A stretch of DNA of 64,000 bases from Parazoarcus communis (GCF_003111665.1 NZ_CP022188.1:4774001-4838000); one strand, 5' to 3'; numbered from the stretch's first letter, positions 1 through 10,499 are shown. The notes: generated by a model from the sequence alone, not told the origin. Program-made: numbers and translations.

Positions 1-1406
<1,406 letters not shown>

Positions 1407-1427
1407 GACGTCTTCGTCACGGTTCAG

Positions 1428-1464
1428 AAGGCCGGAAGCGCAATGCGCTTCCGGCCTTTTTCTT
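1428..1464 (+). terminator. Rho-independent terminator after ilvC
   Basis: A near-perfect hairpin with arms AAGGCCGGAAGCGC and GCGCTTCCGGCCTT is followed by a T-rich run (TTTTTCTTT). It closes the ilv transcript and separates it from the PepSY/b561 operon. Confidence 0.9.
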
Positions 1465-1505
1465 TGTGTGCCGCCGAAACGAATCGATACATCTGGAATA
1501 TCCAG

Positions 1506-1536
1506 CTTAAGGCTGGCTTCATGTTGGCGGGCTTAA
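1506..1536 (+). promoter_or_regulatory. Candidate response-regulator box upstream of the PepSY gene
   Basis: CTTAA at 1506 and CTTCA at 1517 form a direct repeat with an 11-bp period, and a further CTTAA lies at 1532. PmrA/QseB-type regulators bind CTTAA-N6-CTTAA-like repeats. A QseB/PmrA-like regulator is encoded two genes downstream (2501), so autoregulation is a reasonable inference. Confidence 0.45.
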
Positions 1537-1587
1537 ATGCACTCCGTCGCCCCACCCGGGGCACTTCTACCGAGAAAGGAAGCCAGC

Positions 1588-1848
1588 ATGAAAAAACTCT
1601 TTGCCGCCGCCATCATCGCCGCTACTGCGACCAGCGCCTTCGCCGGCCCCGCCTGCAACGCCCCCGAAGACAAGTGGATGAATGAGGCCGACTTCAAGGC
1701 GAAGATCGAAGCCCAGGGATACAAGATCAAGACCTTCAAGGTCTCCAAAGGCAAGTGCTACGAGATCTACGGCTACGACAAGGCCGGCAAGAAGGTCGAA
1801 ATCTATTTCGACCCGATCACGGCCGAGCCGCTCGAGTCCAAATCCTGA
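1588..1848 (+). CDS. Small periplasmic PepSY-domain protein
   Basis: This 86-residue protein has a clear Sec signal peptide (MKKLFAAAIIAATATSAFA) and then a single PepSY-like unit with the pattern seen in small periplasmic PepSY proteins (GYKIKTFKVSKGKCYEIYGYD, then VEIYFDPITAEPL). Such proteins often accompany sensor kinases and b-type cytochromes. The ATG at 1588 has a good ribosome site (GAAAGGAAG). It is the first gene of a likely operon with cytochrome b561 and a two-component pair. Biochemical role unknown. Confidence 0.8.
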   Translation: MKKLFAAAIIAATATSAFAGPACNAPEDKWMNEADFKAKIEAQGYKIKTFKVSKGKCYEIYGYDKAGKKVEIYFDPITAEPLESKS

Positions 1849-1918
1849 CCCTCTGAATCGACCTTGACGGGTCGGCTGCAATTCGTACCGACCCGGTGAG
1901 CTTCAAGGACACACGACC

Positions 1919-2473
1919 ATGACCCGCAGCGAATCAAACACCTCCATCCGCGTATGGGACCGCTTCGTGCGCCTGTTTCACTGGAGCCTCGTGCTGTGCG
2001 TGATCACCAACTACTTTGTGATCGATGACGGCGAGACCCTCCATCAGTGGATAGGCTACCTCGCCAGCGCGCTCGTACTTGCCCGTATCGTGTGGGGATT
2101 CATCGGCACGCGATACGCAAGATTTTCGGACTTTTTCCCGACGCCCACCCGTCTGCGCCAGCACATAAGTCATGTCATTTCGGGCCAGCCGGACCCTCAT
2201 CCGGGCCACAACCCGATGGGCGCCCTGATGATGCTGACCTTGATCGCACTCGTGCTCGCGCTCGGGTTGAGCGGATTCATGCAGACCCTGGACGCATTCT
2301 GGGGCGAAGAGTGGTTGCAGGAGCTGCATGAAGCATTTGGCTCGATACTGATCGGCCTCGCCGTGCTGCATGCTGCGGCAGCGATTATCATGAGCCGCAT
2401 CGACGGCACCAACCTGATCGGCGCGATGATTTCCGGCGTAAAGACCCGTACCGGGAAAGCTGCCAGATCCTGA
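1919..2473 (+). CDS. Cytochrome b561-family membrane protein
   Basis: This 184-residue inner-membrane protein has four predicted helices and histidines placed for two hemes b: LFHWSLVLC in helix 1, LHQWIGYL in helix 2 and LHEAFGSILIGLAVLHA in the last helices. Proteins of this family pass electrons between the quinone pool or small periplasmic cytochromes and other partners. It lies between the PepSY gene and a response regulator, 27 nt before the latter, so it is probably one of the controlled genes of this two-component locus. The electron partner is not evident. Confidence 0.85.
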   Translation: MTRSESNTSIRVWDRFVRLFHWSLVLCVITNYFVIDDGETLHQWIGYLASALVLARIVWGFIGTRYARFSDFFPTPTRLRQHISHVISGQPDPHPGHNPMGALMMLTLIALVLALGLSGFMQTLDAFWGEEWLQELHEAFGSILIGLAVLHAAAAIIMSRIDGTNLIGAMISGVKTRTGKAARS

Positions 2474-2500
2474 CAAGACCCACATCCAATGGAGGCCTGC

Positions 2501-3154
2501 ATGCGCCTGCTGCTGCTCGAAGACGATGTAACCCTCGGCGAGGGGCTCAGCGACTTTCTGCGCAGTGAGGGCCATGTGGTCGACTGGTTCACTTCGCTCG
2601 CCGAAACCAGGGGACTCTCCCAGGAGGCCTTCGACCTGTTGCTGGTCGACTGGAACCTGCCCGACGGCGAAGGCACCGACTGGATCTCCGCGCTGCGCAG
2701 ACGGGGCAACGTGACGCCGGCACTGATCCTTACCGCACGCGACCGTCTCGGCGATCGAGTCCGCGGCCTCGACAGCGGTGCCGACGATTACCTTGTGAAG
2801 CCTTTTGCCCCCGAAGAACTCGCCGCGCGGGTGCGCGCGATGGGTCGCCGGCTGAGTGGCGTTTCCAGTCATCTGCGAAGGTTCGGCAACGTCGACGTCG
2901 ACCTCACGGCACGCAGCGCACGCGTCGATTCGACGCCCGTGGTCATGACCGCACGCGAATGGGCGCTCCTCGAAGCGCTTGTGCTGCGGGCCGGACGCAT
3001 CGTTTCGAGGACAGACCTTGAGGCCCTGGTGAGCGGCTTCGACGGCGAAACGATGAGCAATGCGCTGGAAGTCCATATCAGCCACCTCCGGCGCAAGCTG
3101 GGCAAGGATCTGATCGAAACGGTGCGCGGCATGGGTTACCGCATCCGGGCATGA
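2501..3154 (+). CDS. OmpR-family response regulator (QseB/PmrA-like)
   Basis: The 217-residue protein has a receiver domain with acidic residues at 7-9, phospho-acceptor Asp50 in LLLVDWNLPDG and conserved Lys100 in YLVKPF. A winged-helix DNA-binding domain ends in the typical VRGMGYRIRA. The ATG at 2501 is chosen over 2489 because GGAGG (2491-2495) sits just before it. The stop overlaps the kinase start by 4 nt (ATGA), so the two are translationally coupled. The likely targets include its own operon. Confidence 0.93.
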   Translation: MRLLLLEDDVTLGEGLSDFLRSEGHVVDWFTSLAETRGLSQEAFDLLLVDWNLPDGEGTDWISALRRRGNVTPALILTARDRLGDRVRGLDSGADDYLVKPFAPEELAARVRAMGRRLSGVSSHLRRFGNVDVDLTARSARVDSTPVVMTAREWALLEALVLRAGRIVSRTDLEALVSGFDGETMSNALEVHISHLRRKLGKDLIETVRGMGYRIRA

Positions 3155-4455
3155 AAGGTCCGCCCTCCATTCGCAGTCGCCTGTCGCGAAGCGTGATCGT
3201 GATTGCGCTCGCCTGGAGCATTGCCGTCACCGTAGCGGTGTGGACGGTCATTCGCCATGAAATCGACGAACTCCTCGACAACACCCTGCAGGAATCGGCG
3301 CAGATCATCTTCGCGCTGATTTCGTACCGGCTTGAGCACTGGCCGGTTGATGGAGAGGCCCCTGCTTCCATGCCCGCGCCCAAGCATGTCGAGCGCCTGA
3401 TCTGGCAACTCGCGGACGCGGACAACAAGGTCGTCCTGCGCTCTCACAATGCCCCCGAGACCGCGCTGCTGAGTACGCGCAGCGCCGGATTCGGCGACGT
3501 CGGCGACGAGTGGCGGATCATCACCATGCTGCTTCCGGGCGAGCATGGCTGGATTCTTCACGTTGCCCAGGATGCGGAAGAGCGCCGCGAAGCGAGCATC
3601 GAAGCGGCGCAATACACCGCCGCAGTGGCCCTGGCAATCGGGCTGTTCTGCGTATTCTGGCTGCGCCGCCGGCTCAAGCACGAACTCCGCCCGGTCGCAC
3701 AACTGTCGGACGCGGTCCGCGATTTCGACCCGCTCGATACGCGCTCGCGACTGCCACCTGTCACACGCGCCGAACTGGAGCCGATGCATCACGCCATCTC
3801 CGCGCTCAGCAGCCGGCTGATTCAGCACATCTCCAACGAGCGCGCCTTTTCCGCACACGCCGCGCACGCCTTGCGCACGCCGCTGGCGGGCCTCGACGCG
3901 CAACTTGCGGTCGCACTGCGGGAGAGCCCCCCCGACCTTCGTAAAAGGCTGCTACGGGCGCGCTCGGCGGCAAACCGGCTGCAAAGAGTGGTCACCGCAC
4001 TGCTCGCCCTGTTTCGCAGCGGGACTGAACCCGAACTGCAGGACCTGAACATGAAGGACCTGGTGGCTCACCTGACCTTCGAGGGGCTGTCAATCAGCGT
4101 CGAGGGGGTCGAGTGGATTCATGCTGACGCCGACCTCATCGCCGCCGCCCTGATGAACCTGCTCGACAACGCCGCACGTCATCACGCCAGCCAGGTGCGC
4201 GTCACGGTTCGCAAGGGCCACGGGATCGTGCTCAGCGTCAGCGACAACGGCAGCGGCATCCCCGAAGCAAAGCGCGTGAACCTGCAGTCCGCACTCTCGG
4301 CCCAGACCTATTCGGGACAGACCGGCCTCGGCCTGATGCTGGCAGACATGGTCGCACGCGCACACGGCGGGGAGCTGAAGCTGTGCGATGCAGCCCCGGG
4401 ATGTACGGTGGAGTTGCACCTGCCGCAAGCCACCAGCGTGGCTCAGCCGGCCTGA
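3151..4455 (+). CDS. Sensor histidine kinase (QseC-like)
   Basis: The 434-residue kinase has transmembrane helices near residues 13-34 and 155-171 flanking a periplasmic sensor region of about 120 residues. A short linker leads to the phospho-acceptor His239 in HALRTPLAGLDAQLAV, then the ATPase domain with the N box NLLDNAARHHA, G1 box DNGSGIP and G2 box TGLGLMLADMVA. It is coupled to the regulator at 2501. The ligand is unknown. Confidence 0.92.
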   Translation: MKGPPSIRSRLSRSVIVIALAWSIAVTVAVWTVIRHEIDELLDNTLQESAQIIFALISYRLEHWPVDGEAPASMPAPKHVERLIWQLADADNKVVLRSHNAPETALLSTRSAGFGDVGDEWRIITMLLPGEHGWILHVAQDAEERREASIEAAQYTAAVALAIGLFCVFWLRRRLKHELRPVAQLSDAVRDFDPLDTRSRLPPVTRAELEPMHHAISALSSRLIQHISNERAFSAHAAHALRTPLAGLDAQLAVALRESPPDLRKRLLRARSAANRLQRVVTALLALFRSGTEPELQDLNMKDLVAHLTFEGLSISVEGVEWIHADADLIAAALMNLLDNAARHHASQVRVTVRKGHGIVLSVSDNGSGIPEAKRVNLQSALSAQTYSGQTGLGLMLADMVARAHGGELKLCDAAPGCTVELHLPQATSVAQPA

Positions 4456-4518
4456 CCTGCGCAGCAGGGCCCGTCAACGGCGCCAACGCGTGCCTGCAGG
4501 CTTTCGCCTGCGTTCGCG

Positions 4519-5400
4519 TCAAACGGCGTCGGGAAGCGGCTCCGGGTGCGTGAATACCCTGGCACCCGGCAACGCTTTCCGGATCGCCGACTCGATTTCA
4601 TCGAGCGCGTCATGCGTGCGTACGATGCTCCAGTCCGGCGGCACCAGTACATCGACGTAGACGAAGCTTTCCGCCCCGGCGCGGCGCGTGCGCAGGTCCG
4701 CATATGCGATGCCACGCTCGGAAAAGCCGCGAAGCGTCGTCTCGATCGCGGCGATGCTCTCCTCGGGCAGGGCCGCATCCATCAGGCCGTGGGCGGAGCT
4801 GCGAATCAGGCCCCAACCCTCAGTCAGGATGTGCAAACCCACCAGAATGGCGACCACCGCATCCAGCCAGAGCCAGCCGGTGAACCCGGCAAGGATCAGG
4901 CCGACCACCACCCCTGCCGAGGTCCAGACATCGGTCATCAGATGCCTGGAACTACCCTCCAGGGCAATCGAGCGCAGACGAACTGCAGCACGCCCGAGCG
5001 ACACCGCGACCCCGAGGTTGATGAGGCTGCTGCCCACCGAGAAGGCCAGGCCAATCCCGATCGACTCAAGCGGAACCGGCGCAAACAACCGCCCGACCGC
5101 AGACCAGATGATTGCACCCGCAGCACCGAAAATCAGGACCCCCTCGAAACCGGCCGAGAAATACTCGGCCTTGCCGTGCCCGAGGGGGTGCTCGTCATCG
5201 GGCGGGCACTTGGCAATGGTGATCATCCACAGTGCAAAACTGGCGCCAGCCAGATTGACGAAGGACTCCATCGCATCCGACAGCAGACTGATCGAGTCGG
5301 TCATCCACCAGGCGAGCGTCTTGAGTACGATGGTGACGACAGCCGCCGCGGTCGACATCCAGAAATAATGACGCGCTTCCATGTTCTCGAAAAAACGCAT
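4519..5400 (-). CDS. Cation diffusion facilitator family efflux protein
   Basis: This 293-residue inner-membrane antiporter exports divalent metals such as Zn2+, Fe2+, Co2+ or Mn2+ using the proton gradient. The family signatures are present: metal-site aspartates in DSISLLSDAMES (helix 2), the HPLGHGKAEY loop, a second metal-binding helix with SSRHLMTDVWTSAG, and a cytoplasmic C-terminal domain ending FTHPEPLPDAV. The start at 5400 gives a normal N-terminus; a longer reading to 5643 would add an atypical extension. Metal specificity cannot be read from the sequence with confidence. Confidence 0.9.
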   Translation of the reverse strand: MRFFENMEARHYFWMSTAAAVVTIVLKTLAWWMTDSISLLSDAMESFVNLAGASFALWMITIAKCPPDDEHPLGHGKAEYFSAGFEGVLIFGAAGAIIWSAVGRLFAPVPLESIGIGLAFSVGSSLINLGVAVSLGRAAVRLRSIALEGSSRHLMTDVWTSAGVVVGLILAGFTGWLWLDAVVAILVGLHILTEGWGLIRSSAHGLMDAALPEESIAAIETTLRGFSERGIAYADLRTRRAGAESFVYVDVLVPPDWSIVRTHDALDEIESAIRKALPGARVFTHPEPLPDAV

Positions 5401-5652
5401 TGGGTGAACCCGGCTCTCAGAATGACAAAGCGGGTTTCTAACACACCATCGGTGAATTGTTCGTGAACGCAGATCAAAAAGGGAACAGGGCGAGCATGAA
5501 ACCGGACCTTCATGCCCACACCGGGCGAACGCCCCTGCCTCAGCTACTTTCCGATACACGACGAATCGAATGGATATCCGGCGACAGCGGTCCGATGGGC
5601 TAGAATCGGGGCTTCTCTCAAGTCGATTGTCCACCTGGACCACACTGACCGC

Positions 5653-6444
5653 ATGCCTCTGATCACACCCGAGAAGCGCCGCCGCGGCATTTACATCCTG
5701 CCCAACCTGTTTACCACTGCGGCGCTGTTTGCCGGATTTTTCGCCATTGTGCAGGCGATGAACCAGCGCTTCGAGGTTGCCGCCGTTGCAATCTTCATTG
5801 CCATGGTGCTCGATGGACTCGATGGCCGCATTGCTCGCCTAACCCATACTCAGAGCGAGTTCGGTGCCGAATACGATTCGCTGTCAGACATGGTCTCCTT
5901 CGGCGCAGCCCCTGCCCTCGTGGTGTATGAGTGGGCCCTCAAGGACATGGGAAAACTCGGCTGGATCGCAGCCTTCATCTACTGTGCCGGTGCCGCGCTG
6001 CGCCTGGCGCGCTTCAATACCAATATCGAAGTCGTCGACAAGCGCTACTTCCAGGGATTGCCGAGCCCGGCTGCAGCGGCGCTGGTTGCCGGACTGGTAT
6101 GGGTGGTCATCGACAACGGCATTGCCGGTCACGACGTGCGCTGGTACGCGTGCATCCTGACGATGTTCGCCGGCATCTCCATGGTCAGCAACGTGCTGTT
6201 CTGGAGCGGCAAGAGCATCAACCTGCGCAAGAGCGTGCCCTTCATTGTCCTGATCGCGCTGGTGCTCGCGTTCGCGCTGGTCTCAAGCTATCCGCCGGGC
6301 GTGCTCTTTGGCCTGTTTGTCGTTTATGCACTCTCGGGCTACGTCATGTACGTGTTGCGCTGGCGCAAGCGCCGGCAGCGCTCCGACGCAAGGAGTGCCG
6401 CGGCCACAACGGAGACTCAGTCGGTCGATACGCCGCAGGACTGA
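5653..6444 (+). CDS. pssA: CDP-diacylglycerol-serine O-phosphatidyltransferase
   Basis: PssA makes phosphatidylserine from CDP-diacylglycerol and serine, the committed step to phosphatidylethanolamine. The CDP-alcohol phosphotransferase motif is complete: DGLDGRIARLTHTQSEFGAE followed by YDSLSDMVSFG. Several hydrophobic helices follow, as in membrane-bound type II enzymes. The 263-residue reading starts MPLITPEKRRRGIYILPNL, the usual N-terminus of the family; the longer frame from 5512 has no family resemblance there. A terminator hairpin follows directly. Confidence 0.93.
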   Translation: MPLITPEKRRRGIYILPNLFTTAALFAGFFAIVQAMNQRFEVAAVAIFIAMVLDGLDGRIARLTHTQSEFGAEYDSLSDMVSFGAAPALVVYEWALKDMGKLGWIAAFIYCAGAALRLARFNTNIEVVDKRYFQGLPSPAAAALVAGLVWVVIDNGIAGHDVRWYACILTMFAGISMVSNVLFWSGKSINLRKSVPFIVLIALVLAFALVSSYPPGVLFGLFVVYALSGYVMYVLRWRKRRQRSDARSAAATTETQSVDTPQD

Positions 6445-6452
6445 GCGCTGCC

Positions 6453-6475
6453 AAGCCCCCGTAAACCGGGGGCTT
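6453..6475 (+). terminator. Hairpin terminator after pssA
   Basis: AAGCCCCCG and CGGGGGCTT pair around a short TAAAC loop and are followed by TTCACAAATTTTTC. It separates pssA from the YejM-like operon. Confidence 0.65.
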
Positions 6476-6502
6476 TCACAAATTTTTCACATTCTTTTGA
6501 AC
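6474..6502 (+). promoter_or_regulatory. Tandem TTTCACA repeats, candidate response-regulator site
   Basis: TTTCACA occurs at 6474-6480 and 6485-6491, an exact repeat with an 11-bp period, and TTTGAAC follows one period later at 6496. OmpR-family dimers bind such one-turn tandem repeats. The operon downstream encodes an OmpR-family regulator (8476). Confidence 0.45.
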
Positions 6503-6512
6503 TTCGCACGAC

Positions 6513-6538
6513 ACCGCGGACCGCATTATCCGCGGTCC
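6513..6538 (+). repeat. Overlapping inverted repeats before the YejM-like gene
   Basis: ACCGCGGA (6513-6520) pairs with TCCGCGGT (6529-6536), and GGACCGC (6518-6524) pairs alternatively with GCGGTCC (6532-6538). The element lies 7 nt before the ribosome site. It could be an operator or a leader hairpin. Confidence 0.35.
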
Positions 6539-6556
6539 ATGTCTCCGGAGTTCCGA

Positions 6557-8452
6557 ATGCAGCCAGCGCGGTCCCGCCTCCCCAGCACTGCCCAGTTCAA
6601 CCGCTTCCTTCTGCTGTCATGGCTGATCTGCTTTGCCCAGGTGCTGCTGTTCCAGACCGCGCGTGAGTTCTCCGAACCCGCCGTGGCCAGCTGGAGTCTG
6701 GCCACAACGCTGAGCTACGCTGCGTTCTACCTTCTGCCCACCTTGCTGCTCGGCCATCTCGGCCTGCGGGCGCTGAGAATGATGCCGGGTCTGAAGTCGG
6801 CACCGGTATTGATGGCGATGCTTGCTGTCGGCCTGGCCGGGCTCACCCAGGTGCTGCTGTTTGCCGACCGCATGATCTACGGCATGTACGGCTTCCATAT
6901 CAACGGCTTCGTCATCGACCTGGTGTCCACGCCGGGCGGGATTGCATCGCTCGGGGCCAGTCGCAGCACCGAACTCACGGCCACCGCCATCGTTGTCGCC
7001 CTCCTCCTCGCCCAGGCAGGCGCCTATCTGCTTGCCCTGCGTGCAAACACCGGCAGCACGCCTGCGCGCAGCGGACGCTGGCGCTGGGTGCTCGCGGCAT
7101 TTCTCGCCCTCACGCTCGGCGAACGGATTGCCTACGGTTTCAGCGCCGTGATGCATTACGAACCGGTGCTCTTCGCCAGCGAACGCTACCCGCTCTACCA
7201 GCCCATGACCTTCGACAAGTTCGCCCGCAAGATGGGAATCGAAGCGGAAGCGGCCGAGAGCAACGGCGTCCGCATCCGCAGTGGCTCGCTGAGTTACCCG
7301 CGCAAGCCGCTCGAAACGGTTGCGCCTGCCGCACCGCTCAATATCGTGTGGCTGGTTGCGGAGTCGCTGCGCTTCGACATGCTCGACCCGAAGATCATGC
7401 CTGAAACGTGGCAGTTCTCGAACGAGGCGCTACGTCTGGAGAAGCATTTCAGCGGCGGCAACATGACCCAGATGGGCGTGTTTTCAATGTTCTACGGGCT
7501 GTACGGAAACAACTGGTTCCCGATGCTCGCCGCCCGCCGCGCACCGGTGCTGATGGACGTGATGCAGCAGCAGAACTACCAGTTCAGCCTTCACACCAGC
7601 CAGCGCTTCACCTATCCCGCCTTCGACAAGACCGTCTTCGCCAACATGCGCGCCGAAGACCTCCACCCCATCGAAAACGGCGCGCCGCCCTGGCAGCGCG
7701 ACGTGCAGAACATCGACAACATGCTCGGCTTCATTGACGGACGGGATACGGCCCGGCCCTTCATGACCTACATGTTCTTCGAATCGACGCATGCCAACTA
7801 CGACTTCCCGGAAGAGGCGGTGATCGCGAGTCCATATCTCGAGGACTTCAACTACATCACCACCAATCTGTCGGAGCAGATCGGCTCCATCAAGAACCGC
7901 TACATCAACGCCGCACATCACGTCGACTCGCAGGTCGGTCGCGTAATCAAGCACCTGAAGGACAAGGGCCTGCTCGAGCACACCGTGGTGATCGTACTCG
8001 GTGATCACGGCGAGGAGTTCATGGAGCGCAAGCGCTGGGGCCACAGTGCCGAGTTCAACCGCTTCCAGACCAGCACGCCCGGGGTCATTTACGTGCCCGG
8101 CGCGGCACCGCGCGTGATCACCGGCATCAGCAGCCACCTCGACATTCCTGCCACGCTGCTGCCGCTGCTCGGCGTGAGCAACCCGCCCGAGGACTACTCC
8201 AACGGCCACAACCTCCTTTCGAGCGACTTTCACCGCGACTACGCCGTAGCCGCAGACTGGAACCGGATCGCCTATATCGGAAACAACTACAAGGTCACCT
8301 TCCCGATCAATGCCGTAGGCGCTGCGCGCAATGAGATCACCGACGGTGACGACAACCCGCTCGCCGACGGCGATGTCGCACGAATGGCGATCCGCAAGCC
8401 GATGGTCGAAATCATGGATACACTCACACGTTTCACACGTGCGCCGGGCTGA
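6557..8452 (+). CDS. YejM/PbgA-like inner-membrane sulfatase-fold protein
   Basis: The 631-residue protein has about five N-terminal membrane helices (to roughly residue 190) and a large periplasmic alkaline-phosphatase-like domain. Within it are IVWLVAESLRFDML (metal-site region), SGGNMTQMGVFSMFYGLYG (the segment that holds the nucleophile Thr in active relatives) and VVIVLGDHGEEF. This arrangement matches YejM/PbgA, which controls LPS synthesis in enterobacteria, rather than the shorter EptA enzymes. The ATG at 6557 is used because CGGAG precedes it by 7 nt. It heads an operon with a two-component system, two methyltransferases and a sugar/lipid-A-type kinase, so an envelope role is inferred. 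Confidence 0.8.
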   Translation: MQPARSRLPSTAQFNRFLLLSWLICFAQVLLFQTAREFSEPAVASWSLATTLSYAAFYLLPTLLLGHLGLRALRMMPGLKSAPVLMAMLAVGLAGLTQVLLFADRMIYGMYGFHINGFVIDLVSTPGGIASLGASRSTELTATAIVVALLLAQAGAYLLALRANTGSTPARSGRWRWVLAAFLALTLGERIAYGFSAVMHYEPVLFASERYPLYQPMTFDKFARKMGIEAEAAESNGVRIRSGSLSYPRKPLETVAPAAPLNIVWLVAESLRFDMLDPKIMPETWQFSNEALRLEKHFSGGNMTQMGVFSMFYGLYGNNWFPMLAARRAPVLMDVMQQQNYQFSLHTSQRFTYPAFDKTVFANMRAEDLHPIENGAPPWQRDVQNIDNMLGFIDGRDTARPFMTYMFFESTHANYDFPEEAVIASPYLEDFNYITTNLSEQIGSIKNRYINAAHHVDSQVGRVIKHLKDKGLLEHTVVIVLGDHGEEFMERKRWGHSAEFNRFQTSTPGVIYVPGAAPRVITGISSHLDIPATLLPLLGVSNPPEDYSNGHNLLSSDFHRDYAVAADWNRIAYIGNNYKVTFPINAVGAARNEITDGDDNPLADGDVARMAIRKPMVEIMDTLTRFTRAPG

Positions 8453-8475
8453 AGCGCGGCAATGAAGGCATGACC

Positions 8476-9159
8476 ATGCGGCTGCTACTGATCGAGGACA
8501 ACCGTGACATCCTCGCAAACCTTGCCGACTACCTCACGCTCAAGGGCTACGAGGTAGACTGCGCCCAGGACGGGCTGACAGGCCTGCACCTTGCCGCAGT
8601 CAATCACTACGAACTCATCGTGCTCGACGTGATGCTGCCCGGGATGGATGGCTTTACCCTGTGCCAGCGCCTGCGCGAAAGCGAGCGCAGTGACACGCCA
8701 GTCATCATGCTCACCGCACGCGACGCACTCGACGACCGCCTGACCGGCTTTCGCGCCGGAGCCGACGATTACCTGACCAAGCCCTTTGCACTGTCCGAAC
8801 TTGCCGCCCGCATTGAGGCGGTGCTCAAGCGCAGCCGCGGCGGCGGCAGGCGAATGCTGAAGGTCGCCGACCTCAGCTACGACCTCGACACACTCGAAGT
8901 CACCCGTGGCGGCCAGATGCTCCATCTGGGGCCGATCGGCCTCAAGCTGCTCGCCGTGCTGATGCAGAAGAGCCCTGCAGTGGTGCGCCGCGAAGTGCTC
9001 GAAACCGCGCTCTGGGGAGATGAGCCCCCCGACAGCGACAGCCTGCGCAGCCACATTCACGCCCTGCGCCAGCAACTCGACAAACCCTTCCCCTCCCCCC
9101 TGCTGCAGACTGTTCATGGTGTGGGCTTCCGTCTCGCTGCACTTGCAGGCGATGGCTGA
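8476..9159 (+). CDS. OmpR-family response regulator
   Basis: A 227-residue regulator with receiver Asp51 (LIVLDVMLPGMDG), KPF lysine in DDYLTKPFALSELAA and a winged-helix C-terminus. The start at 8476 leaves 7 nt to the GAAGG ribosome site, whereas the ATG at 8470 is too close. It follows the YejM-like gene by 23 nt and overlaps the kinase gene by 8 nt. Confidence 0.92.
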   Translation: MRLLLIEDNRDILANLADYLTLKGYEVDCAQDGLTGLHLAAVNHYELIVLDVMLPGMDGFTLCQRLRESERSDTPVIMLTARDALDDRLTGFRAGADDYLTKPFALSELAARIEAVLKRSRGGGRRMLKVADLSYDLDTLEVTRGGQMLHLGPIGLKLLAVLMQKSPAVVRREVLETALWGDEPPDSDSLRSHIHALRQQLDKPFPSPLLQTVHGVGFRLAALAGDG

Positions 9160-10429
9160 GAGAAGCCTTTCCGGGCGCATCGTCACGGCGTTTACGCTGA
9201 TGACGACGGTCGTCGCCGGCCTGTTCGCGCTGGCCATCGTGATCTTCATCAACCAGGCTGAGGTACAGCTGGTAGCAGAAGGCCTGAACCGCCAGCTCGA
9301 TGTCATCATCTCCACCGTCAGCGAAGGAGAGAAACCCTATCTGGGGCCGGAGCTGACGCTGTACCGCGCGCCCTCGGCAGACGACGCGACCCTGCCCGAC
9401 TGGCTGCGCAGCCTGACGCCCGGTTTCAGCGAGATCGAACACGACGACGTCGACTGGCATGTGCTGGCCCGCGACGAGGCCGGGAAGCGGTTCATCCTGG
9501 TTCTCGACCAGGTTGAGTTCGAAGAGCGTGAAAACCGCCTTTACATTGCGGCCGTCTCCGGCTTCGCGCTGAGCCTGCTGGCCGCATTCATCATCGGCAC
9601 GCTGACCGCAGGCAAGGTCATCGCCCCGGTCATCCGCCTGTCTGGCCAGGTGCGACATCGCGACCAGTTGCTGTCGCTGGCGCCACCACTTGCAGCCGAC
9701 TATCCGGCGGACGAGGTGGGACAACTGGCGGCGGCCTTCGACGACACCCTGAACCAGTTGCGCGAAGCGCTCGACCGCGAACGCCTGTTCACCAGCGACG
9801 TCAGCCACGAACTGCGCACGCCACTGATGGTCATCGCCAGCTCCTGCGAACTACTGCTCGAAACCCTGCCGGCAGAAGCCCGCGAAAGAAAGCAGATCAA
9901 ACGCATCCAGCATGCCAGCGAGGAGATGCGGGAGCTCGTCGAAACCTTCATGTGGCTCGCCCGTGGCGAACAGGCCACGCGACAACCCGCGTCGATGAAC
10001 ACACTGCAGCACATCGCCGAGGAGCAGTTCCGGCGCTGGCGCCCCGAAGCCGTGCAGCGCAACCTCACCTTGCAGCTGACGGTGGAAGTACCCGACGAAA
10101 CGCCCTACCCAACCCCGATGCTGCGCGCAGTCATTGCCAACCTGCTGCGCAACGCCCTGCACTACACCGACAAGGGCGGCGTTCAGCTCGTGCTGCAGGG
10201 CAAGCGCTTCCGGGTCATCGACAGTGGAGCCGGCATTCCGGTCTCGGAGCGGCTGAGCGTTTTCCGCCCCTTCGTGCGCGGGGGGCGCACGCGCGGAGAC
10301 GGCATCGGCATCGGCCTCTCGCTCGTTCAGCGCATCTGCACCCAACAGGGCTGGAAGATCGAACTCTCTGACGCTGCCGGTGGCGGTTGCGTATTTGAAG
10401 TCGACCTGGCGAACTTCACGAAAATTTGA
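9152..10429 (+). CDS. Sensor histidine kinase
   Basis: The 425-residue kinase has membrane helices near residues 13-34 and 133-152 around a periplasmic domain of about 100 residues. A HAMP-like linker leads to His219 in DVSHELRTPLMVIASS, then NLLRNALHYTDKGG (N box), DSGAGIP (G1) and GDGIGIGLSLVQRI (G2). Translation is coupled to the regulator at 8476. Its signal may concern the envelope given its neighbours, but that is inference. Confidence 0.92.
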   Translation: MAERSLSGRIVTAFTLMTTVVAGLFALAIVIFINQAEVQLVAEGLNRQLDVIISTVSEGEKPYLGPELTLYRAPSADDATLPDWLRSLTPGFSEIEHDDVDWHVLARDEAGKRFILVLDQVEFEERENRLYIAAVSGFALSLLAAFIIGTLTAGKVIAPVIRLSGQVRHRDQLLSLAPPLAADYPADEVGQLAAAFDDTLNQLREALDRERLFTSDVSHELRTPLMVIASSCELLLETLPAEARERKQIKRIQHASEEMRELVETFMWLARGEQATRQPASMNTLQHIAEEQFRRWRPEAVQRNLTLQLTVEVPDETPYPTPMLRAVIANLLRNALHYTDKGGVQLVLQGKRFRVIDSGAGIPVSERLSVFRPFVRGGRTRGDGIGIGLSLVQRICTQQGWKIELSDAAGGGCVFEVDLANFTKI

Positions 10430-10467
10430 CGCATGAACGACGGCGGGGTCACAGCCGCGCCGCCAGA

Positions 10468-10492
10468 CTCCGCATTTTGAATCACTGCGGAG
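10468..10492 (+). promoter_or_regulatory. Hairpin covering the ribosome site of the next gene
   Basis: CTCCGCA (10468-10474) pairs perfectly with TGCGGAG (10486-10492). The right arm contains the GGAG that would serve the GTG start at 10500, so folding would hide the ribosome site. Confidence 0.4.
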
Positions 10493-10499
10493 CCCGCCC

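Noticed and set aside
6308..6556. N-terminal extension of the YejM-like protein
   Set aside because: It overlaps pssA and its terminator; the ATG at 6557 has a ribosome site.
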